This document shows, in pieces, positions 18,045-24,763 of a DNA stretch of 64,000 bases. The notes below the pieces were generated by a model. The model was not told the origin of the DNA and searched no databases. It saw nothing but the letters and a program-made list of their open reading frames with translations. The stretch covers positions 62,001 through 126,000 of the forward strand of contig NZ_JAESVB010000007.1 of the NCBI RefSeq assembly GCF_020618775.1, read 5' to 3'. The position numbers and the translations under genes are program-made. The first letter of the stretch is position 1. Each line of letters begins with the position of its first letter. The stretch comes from Acidisoma silvae (GTDB lineage Bacteria > Pseudomonadota > Alphaproteobacteria > Acetobacterales > Acetobacteraceae).

Positions 18045-19142
18045 ATGACGATTCATGCCACGCGTCGACATCTATTGCAGACGGCCGGCCTCGGCCTTGC
18101 CGCCGTGCCGCTGATGGTTGCGCGACCGAGCTTCGCGCAAAGTTCGGGCAAGACCTACAAGATTGCGCTGTCCAATTCCTATATCGGCAATAAATGGCGC
18201 CTGGAGATGGAAAACGTCTTCAAGGCGGCGCTCGCCATGGACCCGTTCAAGACCGAGGTCGTGGGCTCGATCTATAATTCCGGCAATGACGTCAGCAAGC
18301 AGTCGCAGCAGATGTCGAATATGATCGCCGAACGCGTCGACGCCATCGTCATCGATGCGGCCTCGCCCACCGCGCTGAACGGCATCATTCATCAGGCGAC
18401 ATCACGCGGCATTCTGGTCGTGAGCTTCGACAGCGGCGTCACCGCGCCCTCCGCCATCAAGGTCAATATCAGCCAGTATGATCTGGGCAAAGGCTGGGCC
18501 GAATGGATCGTGAAACAGATCAACGGCCAGGGTAACGTCATCATGGTGACGGGCGTGGCCGGCACCGAGGTCGATCTGGACCGCAACAAGGGTGCCGACA
18601 GCGTCTGGGCGCAGCATCCCGGCATCAAGGTCGTCAACCGCTTCACCGGCATGTGGGACAGTTCCACCGCCGAGCGCAACACGGCTGCCGTTCTGCCGTC
18701 GCTGCCCAAGATCGACGCCATCTGGTGCCAGGGCGGCACGGATGGCGTGCTGAAGGCCTTCATCTCCGCCAACCGCCCGCTGCCGCCGACCGCCGGCGAA
18801 GCGGAAAACGGCTTCCGCAAGATGATGCTGGGCATCGGCGGCCATACCGTCACCGGCTATTCCGCCGGCAGCCCGCCCTATCTGTCCCTGATGGCGCTGG
18901 AACTGGCCCGTCGTATCCTCAACGGAACCTATCCGAAGAAGAATATCGACGTGCCGAACGTCTTCCTGTCCAATGCCGATCTGAAACTCGGGGTTAACGT
19001 CTTCGCTGACCAGCCCGACAGTTTCTTCGATGACTTCACGGCGGGCGGCCCGACCTCGCCGGTCGATATCTGCGCTCAGGCGGCGATCGACGGCAGCGCC
19101 TGCACGGATCAGAAACTCATCATCAACCTGCCGGCAGCCTGA
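18045..19142 (+). CDS. Sugar ABC transporter substrate-binding protein (CUT2 type)
   Basis: A 365-residue periplasmic binding protein of the ribose/galactose type. The N terminus carries twin arginines and a hydrophobic stretch (ATRRHLLQTAGLGLAAVPLM, cleavage near SFAQ), so Tat export is likely. The mature part has YKIALSNSYIGNKWRLEM, a DAIVIDAASPTALNGII segment and VVSFDSGV, typical of this fold. ATG 18045 follows GGGGGA at good spacing; a TTG lies 6 nt upstream. It leads an operon with one double-NBD ATPase and two permeases. The ligand cannot be read from sequence, and no sugar kinase or isomerase is adjacent. Confidence 0.88.
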   Translation: MTIHATRRHLLQTAGLGLAAVPLMVARPSFAQSSGKTYKIALSNSYIGNKWRLEMENVFKAALAMDPFKTEVVGSIYNSGNDVSKQSQQMSNMIAERVDAIVIDAASPTALNGIIHQATSRGILVVSFDSGVTAPSAIKVNISQYDLGKGWAEWIVKQINGQGNVIMVTGVAGTEVDLDRNKGADSVWAQHPGIKVVNRFTGMWDSSTAERNTAAVLPSLPKIDAIWCQGGTDGVLKAFISANRPLPPTAGEAENGFRKMMLGIGGHTVTGYSAGSPPYLSLMALELARRILNGTYPKKNIDVPNVFLSNADLKLGVNVFADQPDSFFDDFTAGGPTSPVDICAQAAIDGSACTDQKLIINLPAA

Positions 19143-19144
19143 TC

Positions 19145-20644
19145 GTGACCATTGCCGCTGTCGAAGCGGTCGATATCGGCAAAGCCTATGGCGGTGTCGC
19201 GGCGCTGACGAAAGCGTCCTTCACCGCCCAAGCCGGCGAGGTTCATGCCCTCGTCGGCGAAAACGGCGCCGGCAAATCGACCCTGATCAAGATCATGGGC
19301 GGCCGCGTGCGGCCCGATAGCGGAGAAATCCGCATCGGCGGCCAGGCGGTCTCGCTTAACGGGCCGCAGGCCGCGCATCACCTCGGCGCCTGGACCGTGT
19401 TTCAGGAACTGACGCTGCTGCCCTGGATGACGGTCGCGGAAAACCTGTTGCTGCAACAGGAGCCGCGCAGCTCCCTAGGCCTCATCAGTCGACAGGCGAC
19501 ACTGCGCGACGCGGATGCACTGCTGGCGCGATACGGCGTCATGCATATCGACCCGCGCGCGCTGGTCGAGGATATTTCGCTGGCCGAGCGGCAGACCGTG
19601 GAAATCGTCCGCGCTGTCTCCCACGCGCCGAAAATCCTGTTCCTGGATGAGCCGACATCCTCGCTGGTGGAACGCGAGGTGGAATGGCTGTTCGGGCAGA
19701 TCCGCCGCCTGCGCGAACAAGGGTGCAGCATCGTCTTCACCTCCCACCGCTGGGCAGAAATCCGCAGCATTGCCGACCGCATCACCATCTTTCGCGGCGG
19801 CGCCGATGTCGGCACTTTCACCGATATCGATGAAGACGAGGCCGTGCGGCTGATGACCGGACGGCGGGTGGAAGCGCTATACCCGCCCCTCACCCCGCGC
19901 CCCGCCGCAGCGCCGGTGATGCTGGAAGCGCGCAGCCTATCCGGCCCCAATCTGCGCCAGGTTTCTTTCGCGCTGCATCAGGGCGAGGTTCTGGGGGTCG
20001 GCGGTCTGGCCGGACACGGCCACCGGGAATTGTTCCGCACCGTTTTCGGCGATGCCCATGCCAGCGGCGGCACTTTGACCGTGCAAGGAAAAGAAAAGAA
20101 ATTCCGCTCGCCGCGCGCGGCGATTGCCAGCGGCATCGCCCTGGTGCCGGAAGATCGCAAGACCGAGGGCCTGCTGCTGCGCATGAGCGTGCGGGACAAT
20201 GCCTCCCTCGCCATCCTGAAGCGCCTGACGCGCTTCGGCATTCTGAAGCCGCAGGAAGAGCGCCGCGCGGCGCAGCATGTGGTGGACAGCCTGCGCGTGC
20301 GCACGGCCGGCATCGGCCTTGCCGTCGGCGCGCTGTCGGGCGGCAATCAGCAGAAGGTGCTGCTCGGCCGCTGGCTGGAGACGGAATGCCAGATTCTTCT
20401 TCTGTATGACGTGACGCGCGGCGTTGATGTGGCGACCAAGCATGAAATCTACGAGCTGGTCGCCTCACTGGCCCGCTCCGGTCATGCCATCCTGTTCTAT
20501 TCCAGCGATGCCGAAGAACTGGCGCATCTCTGCCACCGTGTCCTCGTCATGCGCGAGGGCGTGGTCGCGGCTGAATTGCACGCCCCCGGCATCACGGCCG
20601 AGGACATCGTCTCCGCCGCCGTGCGCGACCATCGCGCCGCCTGA
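19145..20644 (+). CDS. Sugar ABC transporter ATP-binding protein (double NBD, RbsA/MglA-like)
   Basis: 499 residues with two nucleotide-binding domains. NBD1 has GENGAGKSTLIK (Walker A), LAERQTVEIVRA and FLDEPTSSL (Walker B). NBD2 has the degenerate Walker A usual for this family (GVGGLAGHGHRELF), LSGGNQQKVLLGRW as signature, and LLLYDVTRGVDVATK where LDEPTRGID is usual, so the Walker B Asp-Glu is replaced by Tyr-Asp. One intact and one defective site is a known pattern in this class. Start is GTG 19145, two bases after the binding-protein stop. Confidence 0.9.
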   Translation: MTIAAVEAVDIGKAYGGVAALTKASFTAQAGEVHALVGENGAGKSTLIKIMGGRVRPDSGEIRIGGQAVSLNGPQAAHHLGAWTVFQELTLLPWMTVAENLLLQQEPRSSLGLISRQATLRDADALLARYGVMHIDPRALVEDISLAERQTVEIVRAVSHAPKILFLDEPTSSLVEREVEWLFGQIRRLREQGCSIVFTSHRWAEIRSIADRITIFRGGADVGTFTDIDEDEAVRLMTGRRVEALYPPLTPRPAAAPVMLEARSLSGPNLRQVSFALHQGEVLGVGGLAGHGHRELFRTVFGDAHASGGTLTVQGKEKKFRSPRAAIASGIALVPEDRKTEGLLLRMSVRDNASLAILKRLTRFGILKPQEERRAAQHVVDSLRVRTAGIGLAVGALSGGNQQKVLLGRWLETECQILLLYDVTRGVDVATKHEIYELVASLARSGHAILFYSSDAEELAHLCHRVLVMREGVVAAELHAPGITAEDIVSAAVRDHRAA

Positions 20645-20650
20645 GAAGAT

Positions 20651-21667
20651 TTGAGCACAAAGATGCCCATACCCGAAACCATCCTGGCAGCCAGCGGCCC
20701 GCGCCGCTCCCGTCTGTCGCACGCGCTGACGCAGAATATCGGCCTGGCGCTGGTCGTCGCGCTGCTGGTCGCCTGCATCATCCTCTATTGCGGGCTTTAT
20801 ATCGCGACCCAGCATCGCCTGCCCGGCGGCTATGAGCTGACCTCGACGCTGAACAATACCATGCCGCTGGCCTTCGCGGCCTTGGCCCAGACTTTGGTTG
20901 TGCTGACACGCGGCATCGACCTCTCGGTCGGCGGCGTCATCGATCTGACGAATGCGGTGGCAGCCCTGACACTGATGGGCGGGCCGGTTTCGACCACGAT
21001 CTGGACCATCGCCATCCTGGGTATCGGTGCGCTATGCGGCCTGCTCAACGGCGTGCTGGTCGCGGTCGGGCGGTTGCAGCCCATTCTGGTGACGCTGTCG
21101 ACGCTGTCGATCTTCCAGGGCATCGCCATCAAAATTCTGCCGCAGCCGGGCGGCGCCATGCCGCCGGGCTTCACCGGCGTGCTGGCCAACCCGAATGTGC
21201 CGCTGTCGCTGATCTATATTCCGCTCATCGGCATCCTATGGGCCATCTTCCGCCGCACGCGCCTGGGCGTCTCGGTCTTTGCCATCGGCAATGACGCGAT
21301 GGCGGCCAGCAGCCATGGCATTTCCGTCAAACGGACGACGATCCTGGCCTATATGCTGGGCGGCGTCGCTTCCGCCTGCGCCGGGCTGTTTCTGGCGGCG
21401 AACGCGACCGCCGGCGACGCCACCACGGGCGACACCTATACGCTCACCTCCATCGTCGCCGCCGTGCTGGGCGGTGTCAGCCTGTTCGGCGGACGCGGCA
21501 GCGGGCTCGGCGCGCTGTTCGGCGCCTTCGTCACCGTCATGGTCGTGAACATCCTGTTCTTCGCCCATATCGATCCGCTGTATCAGACCTTCTACGAGGG
21601 CCTGTTCCTGCTCGCCGCGGTGATTGCCGCCAATGTCATCGGTCAGATCGTGAGGCGCCGGCGATGA
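20651..21667 (+). CDS. Sugar ABC transporter permease 1
   Basis: A 338-residue polytopic membrane protein of the RbsC type: many hydrophobic segments, with the signature AQTLVVLTRGIDLSVGGVIDL followed by NG at the usual place (GLLNGVLVAVGRLQPILVTL) and AAVLGGVSLFGGRGSGLGAL near the end. TTG 20651 is given as start; ATG 20663 (MPIPETIL) is equally possible. It is 6 nt after the ATPase and overlaps the second permease by 4 nt. Confidence 0.87.
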   Translation: MSTKMPIPETILAASGPRRSRLSHALTQNIGLALVVALLVACIILYCGLYIATQHRLPGGYELTSTLNNTMPLAFAALAQTLVVLTRGIDLSVGGVIDLTNAVAALTLMGGPVSTTIWTIAILGIGALCGLLNGVLVAVGRLQPILVTLSTLSIFQGIAIKILPQPGGAMPPGFTGVLANPNVPLSLIYIPLIGILWAIFRRTRLGVSVFAIGNDAMAASSHGISVKRTTILAYMLGGVASACAGLFLAANATAGDATTGDTYTLTSIVAAVLGGVSLFGGRGSGLGALFGAFVTVMVVNILFFAHIDPLYQTFYEGLFLLAAVIAANVIGQIVRRRR

Positions 21668-22641
21668 GTGCCGCCACAACCCGTAAGCAGCCCTTCCTCA
21701 ACCGGGAACGGCGCCGCATTCTGTATGCCTTCCTGGCCGGCATCATCCTGTTCATCATCGGCGAACTGGTGCGACCGGGCTTTGCCAGCCCCAGCGGCAT
21801 CCGCGCCATTCTTGTCGTGGCTTCCTTCGTCGGCATCGTAGCCGCCGGGCAGACTTTCGTCATTCTCATCGGCGGCATCGACCTCTCGGTGCCATGGGTG
21901 CTGAATGCGGGCGCCATCCTGATGGTGACAAGCTCGCTCGGCCATGACGCGCGGGCGATACCGGCGCTGGCGCTGACGCTGGGCATGGGGGCAGCGGTCG
22001 GCGCGCTGAACGGCGCGGGCGTGGCACTTCTGGGCATTCCAGCCGTGGTGATGACGCTGGCCATGAACGGCATCATGCAGGGGCTGACGCTGGGCCTGTC
22101 GGGCGGCATGACCTGTACAAGCTGCGGTGCCTATGCTCCGCCCGTGGTGCAGGCGGCCGTGCATCACAGCTTCCTGGGCCTGCCCATCGTGCTGTGGATC
22201 TGGATCGCCATCATCATCGTGGTGTCCTTCCTGCTGGCCATGACGCGCTTCGGACGGATGACCTATACGGTCGGCAATAACGCGCGGGCCAGCCACCTAG
22301 CCGGCATCCATGTCTCGGGCGTGACCATCGTGCTGTATGCGCTGAGCGGCTTCTTCTCCGCGCTCGCCGGCATCATGCTGGTGGGTTTCGGCGGACAGGC
22401 GGCGCTCGGCATGGGCGACCCCTATCTGTTCCAGTCCATCGCCGCCGTCGTCATCGGCGGCGTCTATATCCTGGGCGGGCGTGGCCATTACCTTGGCTCG
22501 GTGGCCGGGGCCATCAGCCTGACCGTGCTGGTGAGCGTGCTGCTGGCCTTCAACATGCCGGATTACGGCCGCAGCATCGTCTATGGCGTGGTGATCCTGG
22601 CGCTGCTGCTGCTGTATGGCCGCGAGGAAGAGAACGGCTGA
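21664..22641 (+). CDS. Sugar ABC transporter permease 2
   Basis: A 325-residue RbsC-type permease, paralogous to the gene before it. Visible are GQTFVILIGGIDLSVPWVLN, a typical GALNGAGVALLGIPAVVMTLA loop, and IAAVVIGGVYILGGRGHYLGS. The ATG overlaps the previous stop (ATGA), so translation is coupled. Two different permeases suggest a heterodimeric channel. This is the last gene of the operon; a 13-bp hairpin follows. Confidence 0.87.
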   Translation: MSAATTRKQPFLNRERRRILYAFLAGIILFIIGELVRPGFASPSGIRAILVVASFVGIVAAGQTFVILIGGIDLSVPWVLNAGAILMVTSSLGHDARAIPALALTLGMGAAVGALNGAGVALLGIPAVVMTLAMNGIMQGLTLGLSGGMTCTSCGAYAPPVVQAAVHHSFLGLPIVLWIWIAIIIVVSFLLAMTRFGRMTYTVGNNARASHLAGIHVSGVTIVLYALSGFFSALAGIMLVGFGGQAALGMGDPYLFQSIAAVVIGGVYILGGRGHYLGSVAGAISLTVLVSVLLAFNMPDYGRSIVYGVVILALLLLYGREEENG

Positions 22642-22655
22642 TAAGGCGGTCTCCG

Positions 22656-22693
22656 CTATCTGCGGGTCAGGACGTCACAAGACCCGCAGATAG
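22656..22693. terminator. 13-bp hairpin between convergent genes
   Basis: CTATCTGCGGGTC (22656-22668) pairs perfectly with GACCCGCAGATAG (22681-22693) over a 12-nt loop. It follows the sugar ABC operon and overlaps the last codons of the facing minus-strand gene. There is no T tract on either side. Confidence 0.55.
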
Positions 22694-22872
22694 ACGGAAA
22701 ACCCGATGGCCATGACGGGGTAAAGCAGGCAGCCCGTCACCAGCAGAAACGCGGCGAGTTTGCCGAAGACGCCAGCCAGCCGGCGCATGCGGCCGCCGCT
22801 GCCGCTTGTCACCCGATCGATGTCATCGGCGGCCAGATAGTCCGCCCGCGCGGCCTGAACGAAATCCGACAT
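22675..22872 (-). CDS. Small single-span membrane protein, 65 residues
   Basis: Begins MSDFVQAARADYLAADDIDR and ends with one hydrophobic segment (LAAFLLVTGCLLYPVMAIGF) and a short tail VYLRVL. I do not recognise the family. ATG 22872 lies 2 nt after the stop of the upstream small gene, so the two form a unit. Its end codons lie in the right arm of the 22656-22693 hairpin. The acidic N-terminal half is likely cytoplasmic, but orientation is not certain. Confidence 0.7.
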   Translation of the reverse strand: MSDFVQAARADYLAADDIDRVTSGSGGRMRRLAGVFGKLAAFLLVTGCLLYPVMAIGFSVYLRVL

Positions 22873-22874
22873 GG

Positions 22875-23099
22875 CTAATGGGCCGCCGGCGCCGCGACAA
22901 AGGCGCCACTGGTGTCGCCGCATTGCGGCGTCCCGAAAGACGTCCATTGCGATATCAGCAGGCCCAGGCTGATGCCGATGAAAAGCGCGGTCGATGTCCA
23001 GAAAGCCAGTTTCAACACCGGATGGCGCGGCAGGCTGAATTCGTCACCGTGATCGGGTGACGGGCTCTGGGCAGGCAGACCGGTCATGATGGAACTCAT
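22875..23099 (-). CDS. Small single-span membrane protein, 74 residues
   Basis: Begins MSSIMTGLPAQSPSPDHGDE; one membrane segment LAFWTSTALFIGISLGLLIS is followed by a polar tail with a single Cys (QCGDTSGAF). ATG 23099 has GGAGGAG 9 nt upstream, a strong site that excludes the longer upstream start. It is first gene of a two-gene minus-strand unit, divergent from the DUF3313-type lipoprotein across a promoter with a TetR-type palindrome. Function unknown. Confidence 0.7.
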   Translation of the reverse strand: MSSIMTGLPAQSPSPDHGDEFSLPRHPVLKLAFWTSTALFIGISLGLLISQWTSFGTPQCGDTSGAFVAAPAAH

Positions 23100-23142
23100 C
23101 CGCAAAAACTCCTCCGGAACAGGACGTGGCGTCACGTCTATA

Positions 23143-23161
23143 AACCGTCTGTATTGTTTTT
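23143..23161 (+). promoter_or_regulatory. Motif shared with the tetR promoter, copy A
   Basis: AACCGTCTGTATTGTTTTT matches 15 of 19 bases of the motif at 23982-24000 before the TetR gene. It lies 9 nt before the 23170 palindrome, in the divergent promoter region between the small membrane genes and the lipoprotein gene. Confidence 0.45.
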
Positions 23162-23169
23162 ATTTATAA

Positions 23170-23183
23170 ACCGACTAGACGGT
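23170..23183. promoter_or_regulatory. TetR-type operator candidate
   Basis: ACCGACTAGACGGT is an inverted repeat (ACCG...CGGT around CTAG, with A/A mismatches), inside an A+T-rich divergent promoter. A half-site ACCGTCTG lies just upstream (23144-23151). TetR-family repressors bind dyads of this kind, and a tetR gene lies 0.9 kb downstream. It could control both the lipoprotein gene (start 55 nt away) and the small membrane pair. Confidence 0.5.
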
Positions 23184-23238
23184 CTGGTCAAGCGACGCTA
23201 AGGATCGGGACATCATCACCGGATCGGACATCCCCATC

Positions 23239-23964
23239 ATGCCCACAATCTCCACCAACTTTGATAAATCGTCGTTTCATCCCATTATTTTCCTCAGACG
23301 GGCGACGGCGCTTTCCGTCATCGGTCTGGTCGCCGGCTGCGCCGGCCAGCATGTGACCGAGACGGGCTTTCTGCCCAATTACGGCGCCATGCAGCACACG
23401 CCCGGCCATAGCGACGATCTTATCTACGTAGCGCCGCAACTGGCCCAGAGCCGATACGACAAGGTCATGGTGGCACCGGTGGCGTGGCGGCCCGTGAAGG
23501 GCGCCGCGCATCTCACGCCCGCGCAGATCGACCGCATGAGCACGGCCTTCCGCGACGATATCGTCAAAGCCTTAAGCCCGCACTACACCATCATCGACGG
23601 CAGCGATTGCGGAGACTGCGCCGGCGTCATCAAAGTGGCGGCCGCCATTACCGATCTGCGGCGCAGCCAGTGGTATTACAATGCCGTGCCGATGGTCGTC
23701 GGCATGGGGGCCGCCGCCGCAGGCGGCATGGCGCCGCCCATCCCGCCGCCGGCGCCCGGTGGCGCGAGCGAGGAACTGATGGCGACGGATGCGCGGACCG
23801 GAGACGTTCTGGTTGAGGTGGCAACCTACAACAACGGCATGCCCTGGAATTTCATGGGCCAGTGGCTGCCCTACGGCCATGCCAAGCGCGCTTTCTCTCT
23901 GTCCTCGAAACTGCTGGCGACCGAATTGACCAAAGCTAATGCGCAGGTCGCCGCCGCCAATTGA
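23239..23964 (+). CDS. DUF3313-like lipoprotein
   Basis: A 241-residue lipoprotein. The N terminus ends in a lipobox (ALSVIGLVAGC), and TETGFLPNYGAMQHTPG followed by DLIYVAPQLAQSRYDKVMVAPV resembles the DUF3313 pattern (SGFL-x-DY..., Y-x-KV-x-x-x-PV). The middle has Cys-x2-Cys in DCGDCAGVIKVAAAITDLR and a Gly/Pro-rich hydrophobic stretch. The C-terminal part ends in alternating helices. Family function is unknown. It stands between a divergent pair of membrane proteins and a TetR regulator, and probably responds to that regulator. Confidence 0.7.
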   Translation: MPTISTNFDKSSFHPIIFLRRATALSVIGLVAGCAGQHVTETGFLPNYGAMQHTPGHSDDLIYVAPQLAQSRYDKVMVAPVAWRPVKGAAHLTPAQIDRMSTAFRDDIVKALSPHYTIIDGSDCGDCAGVIKVAAAITDLRRSQWYYNAVPMVVGMGAAAAGGMAPPIPPPAPGGASEELMATDARTGDVLVEVATYNNGMPWNFMGQWLPYGHAKRAFSLSSKLLATELTKANAQVAAAN

Positions 23965-23981
23965 GGCGGCAGATCAAAGCG

Positions 23982-24000
23982 AACCGGTCGGATTGTTTTT
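23982..24000 (+). promoter_or_regulatory. Motif shared with the lipoprotein promoter, copy B
   Basis: AACCGGTCGGATTGTTTTT, 76 nt before the tetR start, resembles the motif at 23143-23161. Shared upstream sequence before the regulator and its neighbour suggests autoregulation. Confidence 0.4.
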
Positions 24001-24075
24001 GCATGTCGCCTGATGCTAGGGCATAGAGCCCAATGCCTCAGCGTCAGGTCGGCACGCGACCGTCAGGAAAAACTC

Positions 24076-24717
24076 ATGGATAATGCCAGCCGATCCGAGC
24101 GCACGCGCAATGCGATCCTCGATGCGGCCCTGACCGTCATCGCCCGCGAAGGCGCGGGCCGGCTGACGCTGGACGCCATCGTGCGCGAAAGCGGCATCAG
24201 CAAGGGCGGTCTGATGCATCAGTTCCGCAGCAAGGAACTGGTGCTACAGGCGCTGCTTCAACGGCACAGCGATCATTTCGCGCAATTCAAGAGCGATTTT
24301 CTGGCCGCCAATGAGGCGGCACTGCCGCAGCCTGAACTCGCGGCGCAGATTGCGGTGCTACGCGAAGGCACGACGACCGGAAGTTCCCTGTTCTACGCGC
24401 TGATCGGGGCGGCGGCTGAGGAGCCGAGCCGGTTGGAGAGCATGCGGGCCGGCATCATGCAGGCTTTGAAAAAAGTGGATGCCGAGACGGATAACAAGGA
24501 CTGCGCCCATCTGCGTCTGGTGGCGGCCTGGGGGCTCAACCTGACGACGCTGCTGGGCCTGTCGCCCTTCTCCCCGGAAGAGCGCGAAACATTATTCGAC
24601 CGTCTTCAGGATGCGCAATTCTGGGATGGCGCCGGCGCTAAAAAGACGAAGCCGGTGAAGGCCGAGAAAACAAAGCCTGACACCGGCAAGAAGCCCAAGC
24701 CCCGCGCCGGCCGCTGA
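24076..24717 (+). CDS. TetR/AcrR-family transcriptional regulator
   Basis: 213 residues. The N-terminal helix-turn-helix is clear: RTRNAILDAALTVIAREGAG, then LDAIVRESGISKGGLMHQF and RSKELVLQALL. The C-terminal ligand domain is helical and ends in a Lys/Pro-rich tail (KPVKAEKTKPDTGKKPKPRA) unusual for the family. ATG 24076 has AGGA 8 nt upstream; the longer in-frame start has none. It likely represses its own promoter and the adjacent lipoprotein/membrane genes, given the shared motif. The effector is unknown. Confidence 0.88.
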   Translation: MDNASRSERTRNAILDAALTVIAREGAGRLTLDAIVRESGISKGGLMHQFRSKELVLQALLQRHSDHFAQFKSDFLAANEAALPQPELAAQIAVLREGTTTGSSLFYALIGAAAEEPSRLESMRAGIMQALKKVDAETDNKDCAHLRLVAAWGLNLTTLLGLSPFSPEERETLFDRLQDAQFWDGAGAKKTKPVKAEKTKPDTGKKPKPRAGR

Positions 24718-24721
24718 CAAT

Positions 24722-24748
24722 AAGCCCGCGGCATAACGCCGCGGGCAT
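24722..24748. terminator. GC-rich hairpin between convergent genes
   Basis: GCCCGCGGC (24724-24732) and GCCGCGGGC (24738-24746) pair perfectly around ATAAC, between the stops of tetR and the Hint protein gene. There is no T tract. Confidence 0.5.
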
Positions 24749-24763
24749 CGTATAGCTGAAGGC

